A stretch of 64,000 nucleotides of DNA, taken from NCBI GenBank assembly GCA_964036155.1, contig OZ038423.1, forward strand, positions 29,341,249 to 29,405,248, given 5' to 3'. The notes beneath the pieces were generated by a model. It was not told the DNA's origin. It searched no databases and saw only the letters and a list, made by a program, of their open reading frames with translations. Source of the stretch: Diploscapter coronatus (lineage: Eukaryota; Nematoda; Chromadorea; Rhabditida; Rhabditidae). Both the position numbers and the translations under genes were made by a program. Below are positions 41,491 through 53,233 of this stretch, piece after piece; position 1 is the first letter of the stretch, and every line of letters begins with the position of its first letter.

Positions 41491-44425
41491 TCTTCCTTAG
41501 AAATTATTTGCTTCTTTGCGTTTCAGCAGAAAATCGATATGAACAACGCTGAAAATAAACAATTTGTAAAAATTGAACTTGGAGTAGATCAATGAAATTT
41601 TAAAATTCTAGCAAGATCGAATGACGATTCTTGATAAATTAATTTAGATTCAATTTAAAAAGGTTAGGATAAAATGTAAATGAATCAGAATGAAAATCGA
41701 ATTAGGCACGCACTTTAACAAAGTTTAGCGAATAGATACAAATAAATGTGAATTTTTGCAAAATATACAAAAACAAGAATATTTTCAACAAATGCAAACT
41801 GAAGATATTAGCTAGATTGAGGGTGAAATTCGAAGAATCCACAATATTAACAATGGCAATTTTATGGAAATGGGAATTTAGATAATGCGGATGTCTCGAG
41901 GATGGCTGGGCTAAAATGGAGTCTAGAGTTTAAAATTCAACTTTCGTTCGCTTTTCATTTTTTTAGATAAGCGATTAAAATATGAAGCACGAAGATCAGT
42001 GCACAAGTTATTTTACACGTAGAAATAAGCGACAATGGGTACGATTGCAGAAGATTAATGAAAATGCCACTTTCTTCCTCTTTCAACCTGTAATTTGTCG
42101 AAATTCAGCTAACAAAGTTCTCTTAATTTGACCTCGAAAATCTTCTAATTCCACGTATCCGTCTTAAAAATGGATCGAAAAAATAGCAAGAAATTTGACA
42201 AAATATAGAGCGAATTTTTTCTTAAATCTACCAAATTGGACTCTAAAGTCCTATAAAATATGGACATTTCGAGAGGGAATCAATTCGAAAAAGCGAAGAG
42301 AAATTTGAGAAGAAATTTTGAAATAGTGCAACTTCTGCTTTTTACTCCATTATTGTAGTTATGTATGAAGCTGAAGAAAATGTATGAAGCTGGAGAAAAT
42401 AGATTTGAATTCACGAAAATTGCAAGAAAATTTCGATTCATCGCTGTCAAGAATTTCACACGAGAGAAAAAGATCTAGAAACGCCTGCCCTGCTCCCGGA
42501 CATTTGACAATAGGCTTTGGCAGAGACAGAACTAGAGTGACAGACAGAGAATAACTGTGCGCGCCTCTTGCAGACCTGCTTGCCTCTGCCCTCCTCTCTT
42601 CTAACAAATAACTTGTTCATATCTCGTCTACTCTGCTTCTTTCCCCTCTCATATCATTCTCATCGATTTCCAATCTCTCTATCGCGTTGCGCGTATCGTG
42701 TATTTTAATGGTTTGATTTCGTGGTCATTTAACTTTTCCCTTTTTCTCTTCCTTCTCTTTTCGCTTTATCAATTTTATGAACAACTGAACCCAACCCAAA
42801 ATGGTACGCGGTGCGCATTTTTGAACTGGAATAGTATGGAAGTTGGCTTAGCACACGATCTGCAAAATAAAAGAGTGAAAAAGAAATGAAACAATGAATT
42901 TGGGAGTTTGAACTCGAAGTTGACAAAGTACAGAAAACAGTCAGAGTTAGAACGGAATGATGAGGGTAGAAAACACGTGATGGAATTAGAGAGTATTGAA
43001 TTTTTTTTAGGGGGAATAGAGAAAAAGGCAATTCCCGAATTCCCTCAAACAGTCTCGCACAGGCACTACAGCCAAATATAGTGTTGGTCGGGAAAATGAG
43101 AAATGATCAGAAATTTGAGAAAATCAAAGGCTAATTGCGATGTTGATCAGTGGGAAAACGATGGAGGCAATACAAAGAGGATACGAGGATATGCTATGGT
43201 TCAGTTGGGCCGTGGGGTGTGTAATGTACTTGTTCTTCCGCTAATCTCCAGTCCTAGTTTAGGTCAGAGAACTTTGACGCGTAATTCATGAATTTTTGAC
43301 GCAATGAGCACAAAAATATTGTAGACATTCGGTAAATTAATAGAAGAAAAAACTAGCCAGATCTGAATACGCGCAAACCTTGCAATAATGCACACACATT
43401 ATGACATGAAATTGGAGTCAAATAGATGTTATTACCGAACTTCTTGCCTTTTTGTCCTTGCATTTTCTCCCCATCTATCCGGTTGTTCTTCGGGAATTGT
43501 CAGCAGGCGATGAAGCAGAAGAGGGTTTTTATGGTAATGACACAGTAAGTGATATGCGCATCACGGCAAAGTTTACGCGTATTCAAATTTGACTAATTTG
43601 ACTAATTTGCTTCTTCTATCAATTTGCCGGACGACTATAGTATTAAAAATTGAGTGTATAGGAGTTGTTGAATTAAAATGGGAATGAATCAATTTTCAGT
43701 TATGAAAAGTAGGAATGACAAAGATTCGACGTTCTGAAAAGAGGAAGGATGAGATCGAGCAAAATGTTTGAAAATTTGAGATCAGGATGTGGAAATCGCA
43801 GGAAAAATCAAGAATGACCCGTGCAGACCTACGCAGAACATAAGCCAGATCCTTCTTATCAACCTCCATCAAGCCAAAATTTTCAACTAAAATCTTGTTC
43901 GAGTCGCATATGGAGTTACTTTCTGCAAAAATGTTCTGTCAGCTCAGTCTATAATTTTCCTTTTCGGCCGAAAACTTACCTAGATCTAGACTTGAGAATA
44001 AGGATAAATAACTTAGTACTCTTGGTTGAAATTTGATTCAAATTTCCGTTGCATTACTATGCCTTCAAAAGTTTTTTTCCTAACTAGAATTTACTATGCT
44101 ATTTCAAGAATAGATAATCACTTTTTATGCTTTATCCGCGACTAAGCTGAAAATACATCGTCTCAAATAAAGATCAGCTTTGCAATTGCGTCAGTTTACT
44201 TTAAATTCAGAAAATTCTCAGATTAGAATCGTTTTGAATTGACCTATTTTTACATGGACGATAATAACAATCGGGGAAAATTTTTGACTCTGAGGTTGCT
44301 TAGGTACTGTGTCGTTATGAATTAAGTCATAGCATCATAAAATAATCAGATAATTGAAGAGGGAAAGCGCATAACTTAGATTTGGGCGAATTAATCAGTG
44401 TATCGCAGAATGGAAAGCTACCTTT
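41491..44425. other. 5' region of the receptor gene
   Basis: Directly upstream of the receptor ATG the minus strand reads AATTTCTAAGGAAGA, a possible 3' splice site 5 nt before the start codon. Further upstream, 42450-42780 is less AT-rich and C/T-biased and could hold a promoter or 5' exon. No gene recognised. Confidence 0.35.
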
Positions 44426-44829
44426 ACAAGGGAACCTCACGAACTGATACTCGAAAGTCTTGCTCATTTTTGGGGCATAGCCCCATTCGAGTACGTAGAT
44501 CACGATTATAAACTCGAAAATGGCTAATAAAAGCTCGTTTGCTCGGGTTAATTAGGCATAACTACTATTCTCTTTGTAAAAGGTTTTGTTTCGCAGGCAA
44601 AGGGCGATGACGAAGGAATACAATGGAGTAGTGAAGGAAGAAGAGGAAAACAGAAAGAAGACGCAGACATGGCAAAGCTTACACTAAATGGTCAACTATG
44701 TCTAATTAACCCGAGCAAACGAGCTTATTAGCCATTTTTGAGTTGATAATCGTGATCTACGTACTCGAATGGGGCTATGCACCAAAAATGAGCAAGACTT
44801 TCGAGTATCAGCTCGTGAGGTTCCCTTGT
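44426..44829. mobile_element. Foldback element with about 135-bp inverted arms
   Basis: The left arm 44426-44560 (starting ACAAGGGAACCTCACGA) is an almost exact reverse complement of the right arm 44697-44829. A 136-bp purine-rich centre separates them. The differences are single substitutions and small indels, so insertion looks recent. No coding capacity. The flanks (GCTACCTTTA and GCTTTACCTA) are similar but not an exact duplication. Confidence 0.75.
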
Positions 44830-46976
44830 TAGTTGGCTTTACCTAGGCGACAGACGAACTTCTGTGTTGAAATATGCTAAAACGAGTTTCGAAGAAAAGA
44901 TCAAGCTAACTGTTTTATCAATGGGAAATTTATGATAGAATAAAGAATGGCATTTTCTTTCCGATGAACTTTTATGATTTCGAAAACTATCTTTATGCAT
45001 TGCTCATTCGCAACAAAATTGAGCCCGATCTTTCTCTGAATTTACACGTAGGTAAATAAAATTTTTTTCAACTAACGAAGAATCATTTAAAAAATTTTCG
45101 ATATACATGACGAATGAATAATGACACTAAAATAATTATCCGAAATAAAAAAAAACAACTCGTCTATAGAAGTAAAATGGACAGATCTTTTCTCGATAAA
45201 TGATGATTGAATACCCAATGTCTCAGTCTTCAAGGTAAATATTTCAATAAAGAGACTGAAATTGAGATTGAACGGTGAAACGAAAAGACAATTTGGAATT
45301 AGACGGAAAATGAAGGACAGAATTGAAAAAAACCGAAAACCTGTTGCAAATTTTATGAAGCATAGACATTTTTCTAGAGGAAATAGAGGGAACATGGGAA
45401 GCTGAGAGACGCAGAGAAGCAAATGACAATGATAAAAGGTAGAGGGGAAAGAAGAGGGAGAAGAAAGAGGAATAACGATTGATCTACTTCGTTCGACATG
45501 TGAGAGAACTCAGAAGGTGAGTTTTTATCAGTATTTTCTCTGCCCTCTCAAAATGATATTCTCTTTTCACATTTTCATGATCATCACAAAAGTGTAAAGT
45601 CTGGAAATCAACAAACAGAAAACAGAAGAAAAGATACCGATATACAGGGTAGAGAATATCATTCTTCTAGAAAAATGATCGGGAAAGGAATGCAAATCGA
45701 TCATCGCTAAATCACGAAATTTTGCAGATTTGGCGATTTGTTCAAAAGTTCATTCTGATAAAAAGTTTCAAACATTTTGTCAAAATGGTTCTGGAAAGTT
45801 AGGGTGAAAGTGTATAACTAACTTGATGTGAGATTGAAAGACAATTAGAAGTTAAGAAATTTTTAGTTATGAACAGTTAAGAAGTGATTAAAATAAAATA
45901 ACTTTATGAAAACTCACTAGAAGCGCGATGTTGCCAAAAATTTCTAGATATTTAGGCAGTGGAATTTATCATTCAACATAGAAAAGGTGAAAATTTAAAT
46001 AGGACTTCTTACCTTGAAGGAAACTATTTTTCGCAAGAAAATTCAAAGAATGATCAAGAAAACTTCGATGGAAGCAAGAGAAGATGGCACATGAAAATTT
46101 GGTTATTTTGCAAGCCACTATGCAAAATTCTAAATCATCAAGACATTAGGCGCGACAATTTAATTTTAACGAAGAAAATGGAAGAGTAGGGATTTCATTT
46201 AAGCTAAAATTGATTTTTAAAAGAAAATCTAGAAATTCCAGCCAGATCGAGTTCGAAGCGATGCCAACAAAATTGCATCCGTCGATTGTGCACTCATGCA
46301 GTGCAATCACTTAGTCATTCCTCCCACTCAATTCTCCTGTAATCATCTTCTCATTCTTCAATTTCGTTGACATTATTCTGCCAAATTTAAAAAACCAAAT
46401 ATATTTTTCATCGATTTCAACGATGCTTGATTGAAATGATTTGAAATTAGAAACAAAAGCCAACTTTTATCTGACAAACGAGAATGCCAGTAATAGTAAT
46501 TAAAAAAAAACAATAACCAACAACAACAACAATGAAATAATGAGAAAAAACAAATAACAAAAAAGGATGTTTCGAAAGGATAAAGCTCATAAGATCGTAA
46601 AACTGGATAATTAACCCGGAAACTTGGAAAAACGGATATGGATAAAAATGAAAAGGATGGAATAAAAATTTTCATAAAATCAAACTTTCGCATGTTTTTA
46701 GGTAGAACACTATCTGGAAAAGTCAAATATTAATCAAAGAGGAAGATATCGTTTGAAAATTCAGAAGAAAAATTCATGAAATTTTCAGGGAATGGTTTTT
46801 CCAAAAAAAAAAATAAGTTGATAAAAAGAAACGTTTAGAAAGAGTAGGTGAACATGTACATTGGAATATTTGAAGGGGATCAAATTATGGATTGGCTGAT
46901 GTTGAAGGAGACAGTTTCCTAAATTGAATGGGATGGCGGAGTCCTTTTTCCGTCGATCGCGTCAACCGGCCAGCCA
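44830..46976. other. Intergenic between receptor and LAPTM-like gene
   Basis: AT-rich, with no gene recognised; it should contain the 3' untranslated region of the LAPTM-like gene. Open frames at 45087-45429 (-) and 45959-46189 (+) are low-complexity. Confidence 0.45.
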
Positions 46977-48693
46977 TCAGACAGGGTTGTTGACCGGCGT
47001 GCAGTAGCTCACCTTCTTCATGTCAGAAAAGTACTTCAGGCACCTGAAACAAAGCAAACATTGGACTTTTTGGAGGTCGATAACTTGGCAAAACTAAACA
47101 ACTTTCTTTAGTTTCTCCTCAAAATTGAATAATGAATAAAGATGAAGAGACCCGTAGACGACATTGAAGGCCCACACCTCGATAGCCAGGGCAGTGATAT
47201 AGACGACCGTCATGATAGCATGCAAGTTCATGAATTCTGAAACATAATAAGTCAAACGGGGTATTCATTTCCGACTCCGAGTACATTATCACTAAACACA
47301 AAAAAGAAAGTAAAGTCTGAACTAGTTTGGCAACAATGAACTCGAAACCTTTATTTAGAATCGTAAACACAGGAAAAATCACCTATGCGATTTCTCCTAG
47401 TATGTGTTCCAATGCGTTGCTCAAAGATTGTGCTATTTTTGAAAAAAACAAATGAAAATGGACACCATTATCACAAGGTGCAACCTTTGGAGCAAGCCTT
47501 CTCTAATCCCGACTCGAGTGTTCCCTAAGTCTGAGTAAATTATCTAAGAACGTACGGGCGGAGTTCATACCGTCCATCGAACCAGCCTGGAAGAGAATGA
47601 CGAGCAGACTCACGAAGGTGCACAACATGTAGACTCCCTGCAATTCAGGAATATTAGAATTTGATTAGGATTATTCCTTGTTGTTCACACATATTCGTAA
47701 TAATCTCTGAAAGTTAAATTCGAGTTTTTCACAACCACAACCGCGACTATGGTTGAAAAGCTCCAAGTCTGGCTCTGATTCTCGACTTACGAGAAGAACG
47801 AGGAAGGGAATGAGCAGGTGGGACTTCTGAGTGCAAATGCCGACAAGCAGGATACAGATGCACGCCAGGCTGCACAACCCCATCACCCACTGAAATAAGC
47901 CTTTGTGAAAGGTGGAAACAAACGATTTTAGTATACCCATTTTCAGGGAGTGTTCATATAGCTTTAAAAGTCATTTTTCTATAACTTTTTATCATTGCAA
48001 GACAATAGGAGGAAGGAGGCAAAATGAGGTGCAGAAATTTTCGAGGAAGATTTTTTCTCTTTACCGCGCACACCTCTCACTCTTTCTCCTTGTTCTTGCA
48101 CACCTAATTTTTGTTTAGTCTTAAAACAGAAATGAATGAAGCGAAAAAAGGACGAAAGAAAAGAAAAAGCGATTGGAGCAGAGAAGGAGAAAATCTTTTC
48201 CGGAAATTCTCGCACATCTCTGAAAGGCAACTTGCCATGGTGCTGGTGGGCAGAACGTAGCCGGAGTTGGAGAATCTGTCGTCGGGTTGTATGTAGCCGG
48301 CCAGTTTGAACAGATTCAACAAGGCCGCGATCAGGTACAGCACGCCGAACGACATCGCACCATTCTGAAACACATCAAATTTGAATATTTCTGAGTGTTG
48401 AGTGAACAAAATAGCTTCAAGAGTTAGAAATAGGTGCAGATAAGAATTGTTTTCGAAAAGTCTAACTTCGATCAATTTCTAATTCGCTGTTTCCTCCTTA
48501 CCGTGACATGGGCACTGGAACAGCAGCACTTGTACTTGTCGTCGTTGTGATTGAACCACTCCATGTGGACATAGTTCTGCGGCTGAATGGGCTGTCTGTA
48601 GTACTGGCCTCCACTCACTCCTCCCGACTGCTGCTGTCCGTCCGGACTCTGATTCAGAAGGCGCGCCTTCTCCGTCATTCCGTAGGACGACAT
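46977..48693 (-). CDS. Four-transmembrane protein, LAPTM-like, 212 aa
   Basis: Exons: 48693-48502, 48364-48236, 47889-47791, 47637-47571, 47236-47152 and 47043-46977, all in phase. A polar N-terminus (MSSYGMTEKARLLN, Gln/Gly-rich to residue 40) leads to a Cys cluster KCCCSSAHV. Four hydrophobic segments follow: GAMSFGVLYLIAALLNLF, WVMGLCSLACICILLVGI, a long one spanning LLIPFLVLL and MLCTFVSLLVILF, and IMTVVYITALAIEVWAF. The tail is CLKYFSDMKKVSYCTPVNN. The Cys cluster before segment 1, the topology, the length and a Tyr in the tail resemble lysosome-associated LAPTM4/5 proteins. Assignment is by architecture only, and another tetraspan family is possible. Intron 2 (47890-48235) uses a GC donor (GCAAGT), and the donor of the fifth exon (GTCTCT) is weak. 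Confidence 0.82.
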
Positions 48694-50443
48694 CACTTCA
48701 CTCAGCAAAACCTTTGAAAAAATTGATTGTGGGATCAAACAGAAAAAAACGAAACGAAAAAATCACAATTCTCGAAATTTCGGATCGAGAATCCACGAAT
48801 TTGAAAGCATAGAGCTTTACATAGCTTTGAATGGTCCTGTTTAGAAGTGGAGATGAATGAACATCGGTAAGGTGTAAAGAATCGAAATAATCTTCAAAAT
48901 TCATCTGATTTTGGAGAGAATTCCTAAAGAAGCCACTTTCGAAATTCTAATCGGAAGACGGGAAATTCTTAAACAGTCGGTCATCCACAAAAGCCATTGA
49001 ATGATCGTGCTTCAACAAACTGATACAAGAACATCGAGATTGCTTCGGAAGGATTCAAGAAATTCGTCAAAATTCACGAAATTTTGGGAAAACCGAATGA
49101 AAATAGATCGAACGAGGGACTAGTTTCCGCAAGTGGTCGATAGTGAGCAAAGTAAGCGCAGATAGAGAGCGCAAGCAGGTTACGAGAATCATATTTCGCT
49201 GTTATTTTTGCTCAGGAAGGTTCATTTTGGTGTAACTAAGGCTTTTGATAAGAAATTGATTTTGAACGAAAAATCGAATTTTCCGGACTCCAAAATGAAC
49301 ATTCTCGTAAATTTCAAACTGCTTGCAGGTTCTTGCAAGGAAAAGTTATGCACCGCGTTTCCCCGCTAACAGCCTCCATTTCTCTGGCGCTCTAGCCTTT
49401 TCACTCGGTGTTTACGCCTTTTTACACTTGCGCTCATGAATTTCCCTTCATTTTCGAATTTTCTTTATTTTTTCCCGAATTTTGGATAATTTGACTAATT
49501 TCTAATCTTTCTCATGCTTCGATTTCATTCCTACCCAAAATTTTGCAATGCTGCTTGTAATTTGAAATATTTCCAATTTCGTGCATTTTTCAAGAAAACA
49601 GCCATGAAAGCCATTAATTTCATTCACACTAGTTAATTCTTGAATGAAATGCACAAAATTCTGTTGAAAATGAGGATAATTACGAAAAAAATTAGAAGAA
49701 AATCGAGAAAGAGTTCGAAACTGGGCTTGTCGTATGGCGTTTATCCGCAAAATAACGCTCACAACGTTGATGCCCTCCCTCCAAAAAAAACTCTGCGTCC
49801 CTACCCCTTCAACACTACAACTCCTTTCCTTGACTGTTAGCGGGGAAACGCGGTGTATGGGCTGATGTTTGGCACAGAACCGTTTCGTAAGGTTTATCAT
49901 CGATCTAGACTAGGTTTTTGATGACATTTCATCTTTGAAGAGTTTTTTTTTCCCATTTTTGGGGTTCCTTAACTACTCTTTGTTACATTCCGCACATTTG
50001 CAGAAGAGGAACTTACACTCTTTAGTTCACAAGATTTTTTATTCTAATGAATTGGTGAAATTTTCCCGATTTTCTTTCAGAATCAGTTATATTTTTGTTA
50101 GAATAAAAGAATTCAAATAAGCCTAAAACTATTTCGATTTTTATTCAGAATCAATATCGGTGCGATAATGAACACTTTATTCTAACTATCATCTTCATGC
50201 ACCAATTTCATCATGCTCTAATAAAATGGCGTTAATTTGATAGGGGCAAACGTTTCACTGGCATTTTCGATAAAGAAAAATTTATTCAGTCATCTATTTT
50301 TACACTTCATTCTAACGAATCATAGTTTTTATAATTCTAAAAATCGACGATAAAACACTGGATGAAAAAATCGACGTTAAGATGAAATTTTCTATAGAAC
50401 TACTTAATGACCAGACCATCTTTGTTCAGTAAGTCGGTCATTT
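48694..50443. other. Intergenic between LAPTM-like gene and NDUFA5
   Basis: No gene. It contains the 3' untranslated region of NDUFA5, with AATAAA on the minus strand at 50281-50286 (158 bp past the stop), and the inverted repeat at 49350-49857. A 3' splice-like site (TTCAAAG) lies 18 nt before the LAPTM-like start codon. Confidence 0.5.
49350..49857. mobile_element. Inverted-repeat-bounded segment, about 0.5 kb
   Basis: CACCGCGTTTCCCCGCTAAC at 49351-49370 recurs as its reverse complement at the right end (49835-49855), perfect over about 21 bp. These GC-rich ends stand out in AT-rich DNA. The inside has no ORF of note. This suggests a non-autonomous terminal-inverted-repeat element; I could not see a clear target duplication. 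Confidence 0.5.
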
Positions 50444-53233
50444 TCAAATGGGCCAATCCCACTGGCCTTTCGGGGCGGGACCAACAAGTGGTTCCCACAC
50501 TTTGTGCTCCAGCATGTTGATCGCCGTCTCCAGCTCGTATTCGGCCTGGAAATCATGCAAACCAGTTTCGAGAATTCTGTTGAAAAAATCAAAGGGTCGC
50601 CAAAATTTGAAAGATGATTATCTGATCTTCTTCTTCTTTCTGTCGAATAACCATGAACAAGGTAGTGCGATGTTAAAACTTTAGAAACATCAAATTCGAA
50701 ACCGAAATTACTTCGTCTTTCAAAAAGAAAAAATAATCCAAGTTTGGAATAGATCGAAATAGAAAACCTCGCACACATGCCTTATCATGAATTTCAACTT
50801 AATCAAATGAGACTTTCGATAACTTTTGATTTGTGCAACTCCTTTCACGGTTAACTAGATCAAAACTACCAAAAGCCTTATTCCAGAAACTTTAAAATTA
50901 GTGAAATTTATTGAATTTTACAAAACTAGAACATAAAATTTGCTACCTGTTCGACGACCTCCTCGATCTGCCCCATGCCGATTTTCTCCTCGAGTTTCGG
51001 GATGTCCGGCTCGGAATTCACCAGCGCCAGTCGTTGCTTCACGATCTGCAAAATGCAATTATTTTCGATTAAATTGTACTTCGCTATGAAACAACTATTT
51101 TTAGAGTGGTTAAGATTTAAAATTGAGATCTCACAATGATCTAAAAATTTAATTCCTCTCAAGATCTATGGTTTCCCGCCAAAGTAGAATTCTTTCTTCC
51201 TGCAATTCGGCTCTTATGCTGAGAGAGCAAGAATATGACGACCTTTGACCTTTTGGAATCTACCTGTGTAAAAGCAAAATCATGTGGAACTTTGCCAAAT
51301 TATTGGAAAAGGATTTGGAATTAAAAAAAAAAAACATGACTAGTATAAAAGTGAAAATTTGTGATATTTGATTTTTCAAAACCATTATTTTTGTTGCGGA
51401 GAAGGGATACTTTTTAAAATTTGCAGAATTTTAATTTAGATCAACATATCTCAAAAATAAAATTGTCAAATGTTTTTTTAAAATAATTTTTCCTCAAATA
51501 TTTGATTCTTTTTCGTTTTGCCATGTTGAAATCGCAAAAGACAAAGAGCCAACATGGTTAGAGAGCGCAGAGTACGGCCTTACTCTGCGTCTTTCGCCTC
51601 CCCTCTTCAGCGCTTTCCCAGCCCCAGCGGACATGCGGTCGTGCCCGAGTGGTTAAGGGGTCAGACTCGAATATCCGTCCGGGTATACAGCAATCTGATG
51701 CGCATTGCGTGCACATGTTCGAATCATGTCGGCCGCGAACATTTTTGCCAAAATTCTCCGGGTTTTTTTTTTGTTAAAATCATTTTGTTCATGGATGATC
51801 TAGGCTTTAAGCAAATATAATAAAATCCTCGAAAAGCGCAATATATGCGGTCGTGCCCGAGTGGTTAAGGGGTCAGACTCGAATATCCTTCCGGATACAG
51901 TTATCTGATGCGCATTGCGTGCACATGTTCGAATCATGTCGGCCGCGAACATTTTTGCCAAAGTTCTTTGGTTTTTAAAATCATTTTGCTCATCGAGATG
52001 ATGTTCTAAACCTTCAGAAAATATAATAATAAAATCCTTGAAAAAATGCAATTTTTGTGCGTTACTTTGGGCACATATCAAGCGTATATCTAGCGAACAT
52101 TTTGAGGAATCGACAGACCTAGAGAGAACTTTCGTCACAAAAAATTACGGGGGTAGGTCGCAGAGAGGATATTTTGTACGGAGAGGTAGATCGTAACACC
52201 GAAAATTTGCATTACTGACTGATTAGAGATACGAAACTTTTAGGAAAATATATAGGGGTAGATCGCAAAGGGTATCTGACGATCATCCTCCCTAGGTCTG
52301 GGAATCGATAAACTTAACCTTCAAGGGGTGTAGATCTTACAAAATAAAGCTATTAAGGCTATACTATTGGAGTTCGAAATTTGAGAGATTGAATATGGAG
52401 GAGAAAAAATGATTTTGGGTCAGTCTCTGTTTCGCGTGCTATATCTCGATTTTTCTAGTCACAAAAATATCCGTGCACCATTTGCACCTCTCAGATTAAA
52501 GACCAAAACATATGAAATGAAACATGTGTTGATGGCGTTTTGGAATTGTCGCAACGAGGCGAAATCGTATGCAGGGATAGGAGAGGGTAAAGAATGCTAT
52601 CTCGCTTTTATACGCTATTTCGCCACGTTGCGACAATTTCAGAGCGCCTGTGTTGATGTTAAATTGAACGTGGTTGAGATTGAGAATATTCCATTGGAAA
52701 ACTCAATCATGCATCCTTATTCAGTTTAACGAGATAAAGCATCTTCTAAACTAGACAAGAGGATCTGATCTTGATGCTTTAGAAGGTAAATTTCGGGCGA
52801 ACAATAGTCATGTAACATTTAAAAAATGATTAACTAAAAAATTCAACAAAAAAAAAACCCCACCTGTTCAGTGAATCTGCGATAGACGGCGTCCTGAGGC
52901 ATCTGTTCGAGAACGCGCAGAATGCGGCCGTAGGCAACTTTGAGCGAGTGGTGAGGCGTCTCGTCCACCCACAGTCCGGTCAGACCAGTCGTCTGAATCA
53001 GAAAAATTTACTTGAACTTCGTCGTCATATTTGAAACAAGTTGCTAGGAAATTGGCTTTTTTCAACAAAGTAAGTCATTTTAAGATGAAAAATAAACATA
53101 CCTGTTTGAAGTGTTTGGGGTCGACTTGAGCCATTTTGTCCTTGTACCTGTTGATGAAGGGATTCTGGTGCATGGGTCGTTTGGAGCTCAGCGACAAGGA
53201 GCGGCCTGCCACCTGTAGCAGACGAGACGACAT
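50444..53233 (-). CDS. NDUFA5: NADH dehydrogenase (complex I) subunit A5, 153 aa
   Basis: An accessory subunit of the mitochondrial complex I matrix arm. Exons: 53233-53102, 52992-52864, 51045-50947 and 50545-50444, all phase 0. The body reads TTGLTGLWVDETPHHSLKVA, then YGRILRVLEQMPQDAVYRRF, VKQRLALVNSEPDIPKLEEK and IGMGQIEEVVEQAEYELE, ending WEPLVGPAPKGQWDWPI. The terminal QWxWP is characteristic of the family. The first exon adds about 44 residues (MSSRLLQVAGRSLSLSSKRP) not present in the roughly 116-residue vertebrate protein; it is basic and Ser-rich, like a mitochondrial presequence. Intron 2 (51046-52863) carries two tRNA-Ser genes on the opposite strand. A possible 3' splice site (TTTCTAG) lies 14 nt before the ATG. 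Confidence 0.95.
51635..51737 (+). tRNA. tRNA-Ser (CGA) with a 21-nt intron
   Basis: Acceptor GCGGTCG/CGGCCGC (one G-T), a 3-bp D stem CCC/GGG with GAGTGGTTAA loop, anticodon stem TCAGA/TCTGA, a long variable arm (GCGCA/TGCGT) typical of tRNA-Ser, and T arm ACATG/CATGT around TTCGAAT. The loop closes as CTCGAAA once 51672-51692 is removed; this intron begins one base 3' of the anticodon CGA. TTTTT follows at 51742-51746. It lies inside NDUFA5 intron 2, antisense to it. Confidence 0.9.
51847..51947 (+). tRNA. tRNA-Ser (CGA) with a 19-nt intron
   Basis: The mature sequence matches the copy at 51635, but the intron (51884-51902) is shorter and differs in sequence. The intron still forms a hairpin, TATCC TTCC GGATA, where the first copy has TATCC GTCC GGGTA. 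The flanking about 100 bp downstream of both genes is also similar, so the pair arose by tandem duplication of a unit of about 210 bp. Confidence 0.9.
52543..52640. mobile_element. Small inverted-repeat element, copy 2
   Basis: ATTGTCGCAACGAGGCGAAA near 52545-52564 pairs with the reverse complement of 52615-52638 (one mismatch in the core), enclosing GTATGCAGGGATAGGAGAGG. The core matches the element at 25969-26089. It sits in NDUFA5 intron 2. Confidence 0.6.

Larger units (their letters stand above)
51635..52053. repeat. Tandem duplication containing the two tRNA-Ser genes
   Basis: Two units (51635-51844 and 51847-52053) align through the tRNA and into the downstream flank: each has ATTTTTGCCAAA after the tRNA and ends near ATAATAAAATCCT. 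Both lie within an intron of NDUFA5. Confidence 0.75.

Noticed and set aside
52409..52729. 106-codon plus-strand ORF in NDUFA5 intron 2
   Set aside because: It overlaps the small inverted-repeat element and has no recognisable motif.
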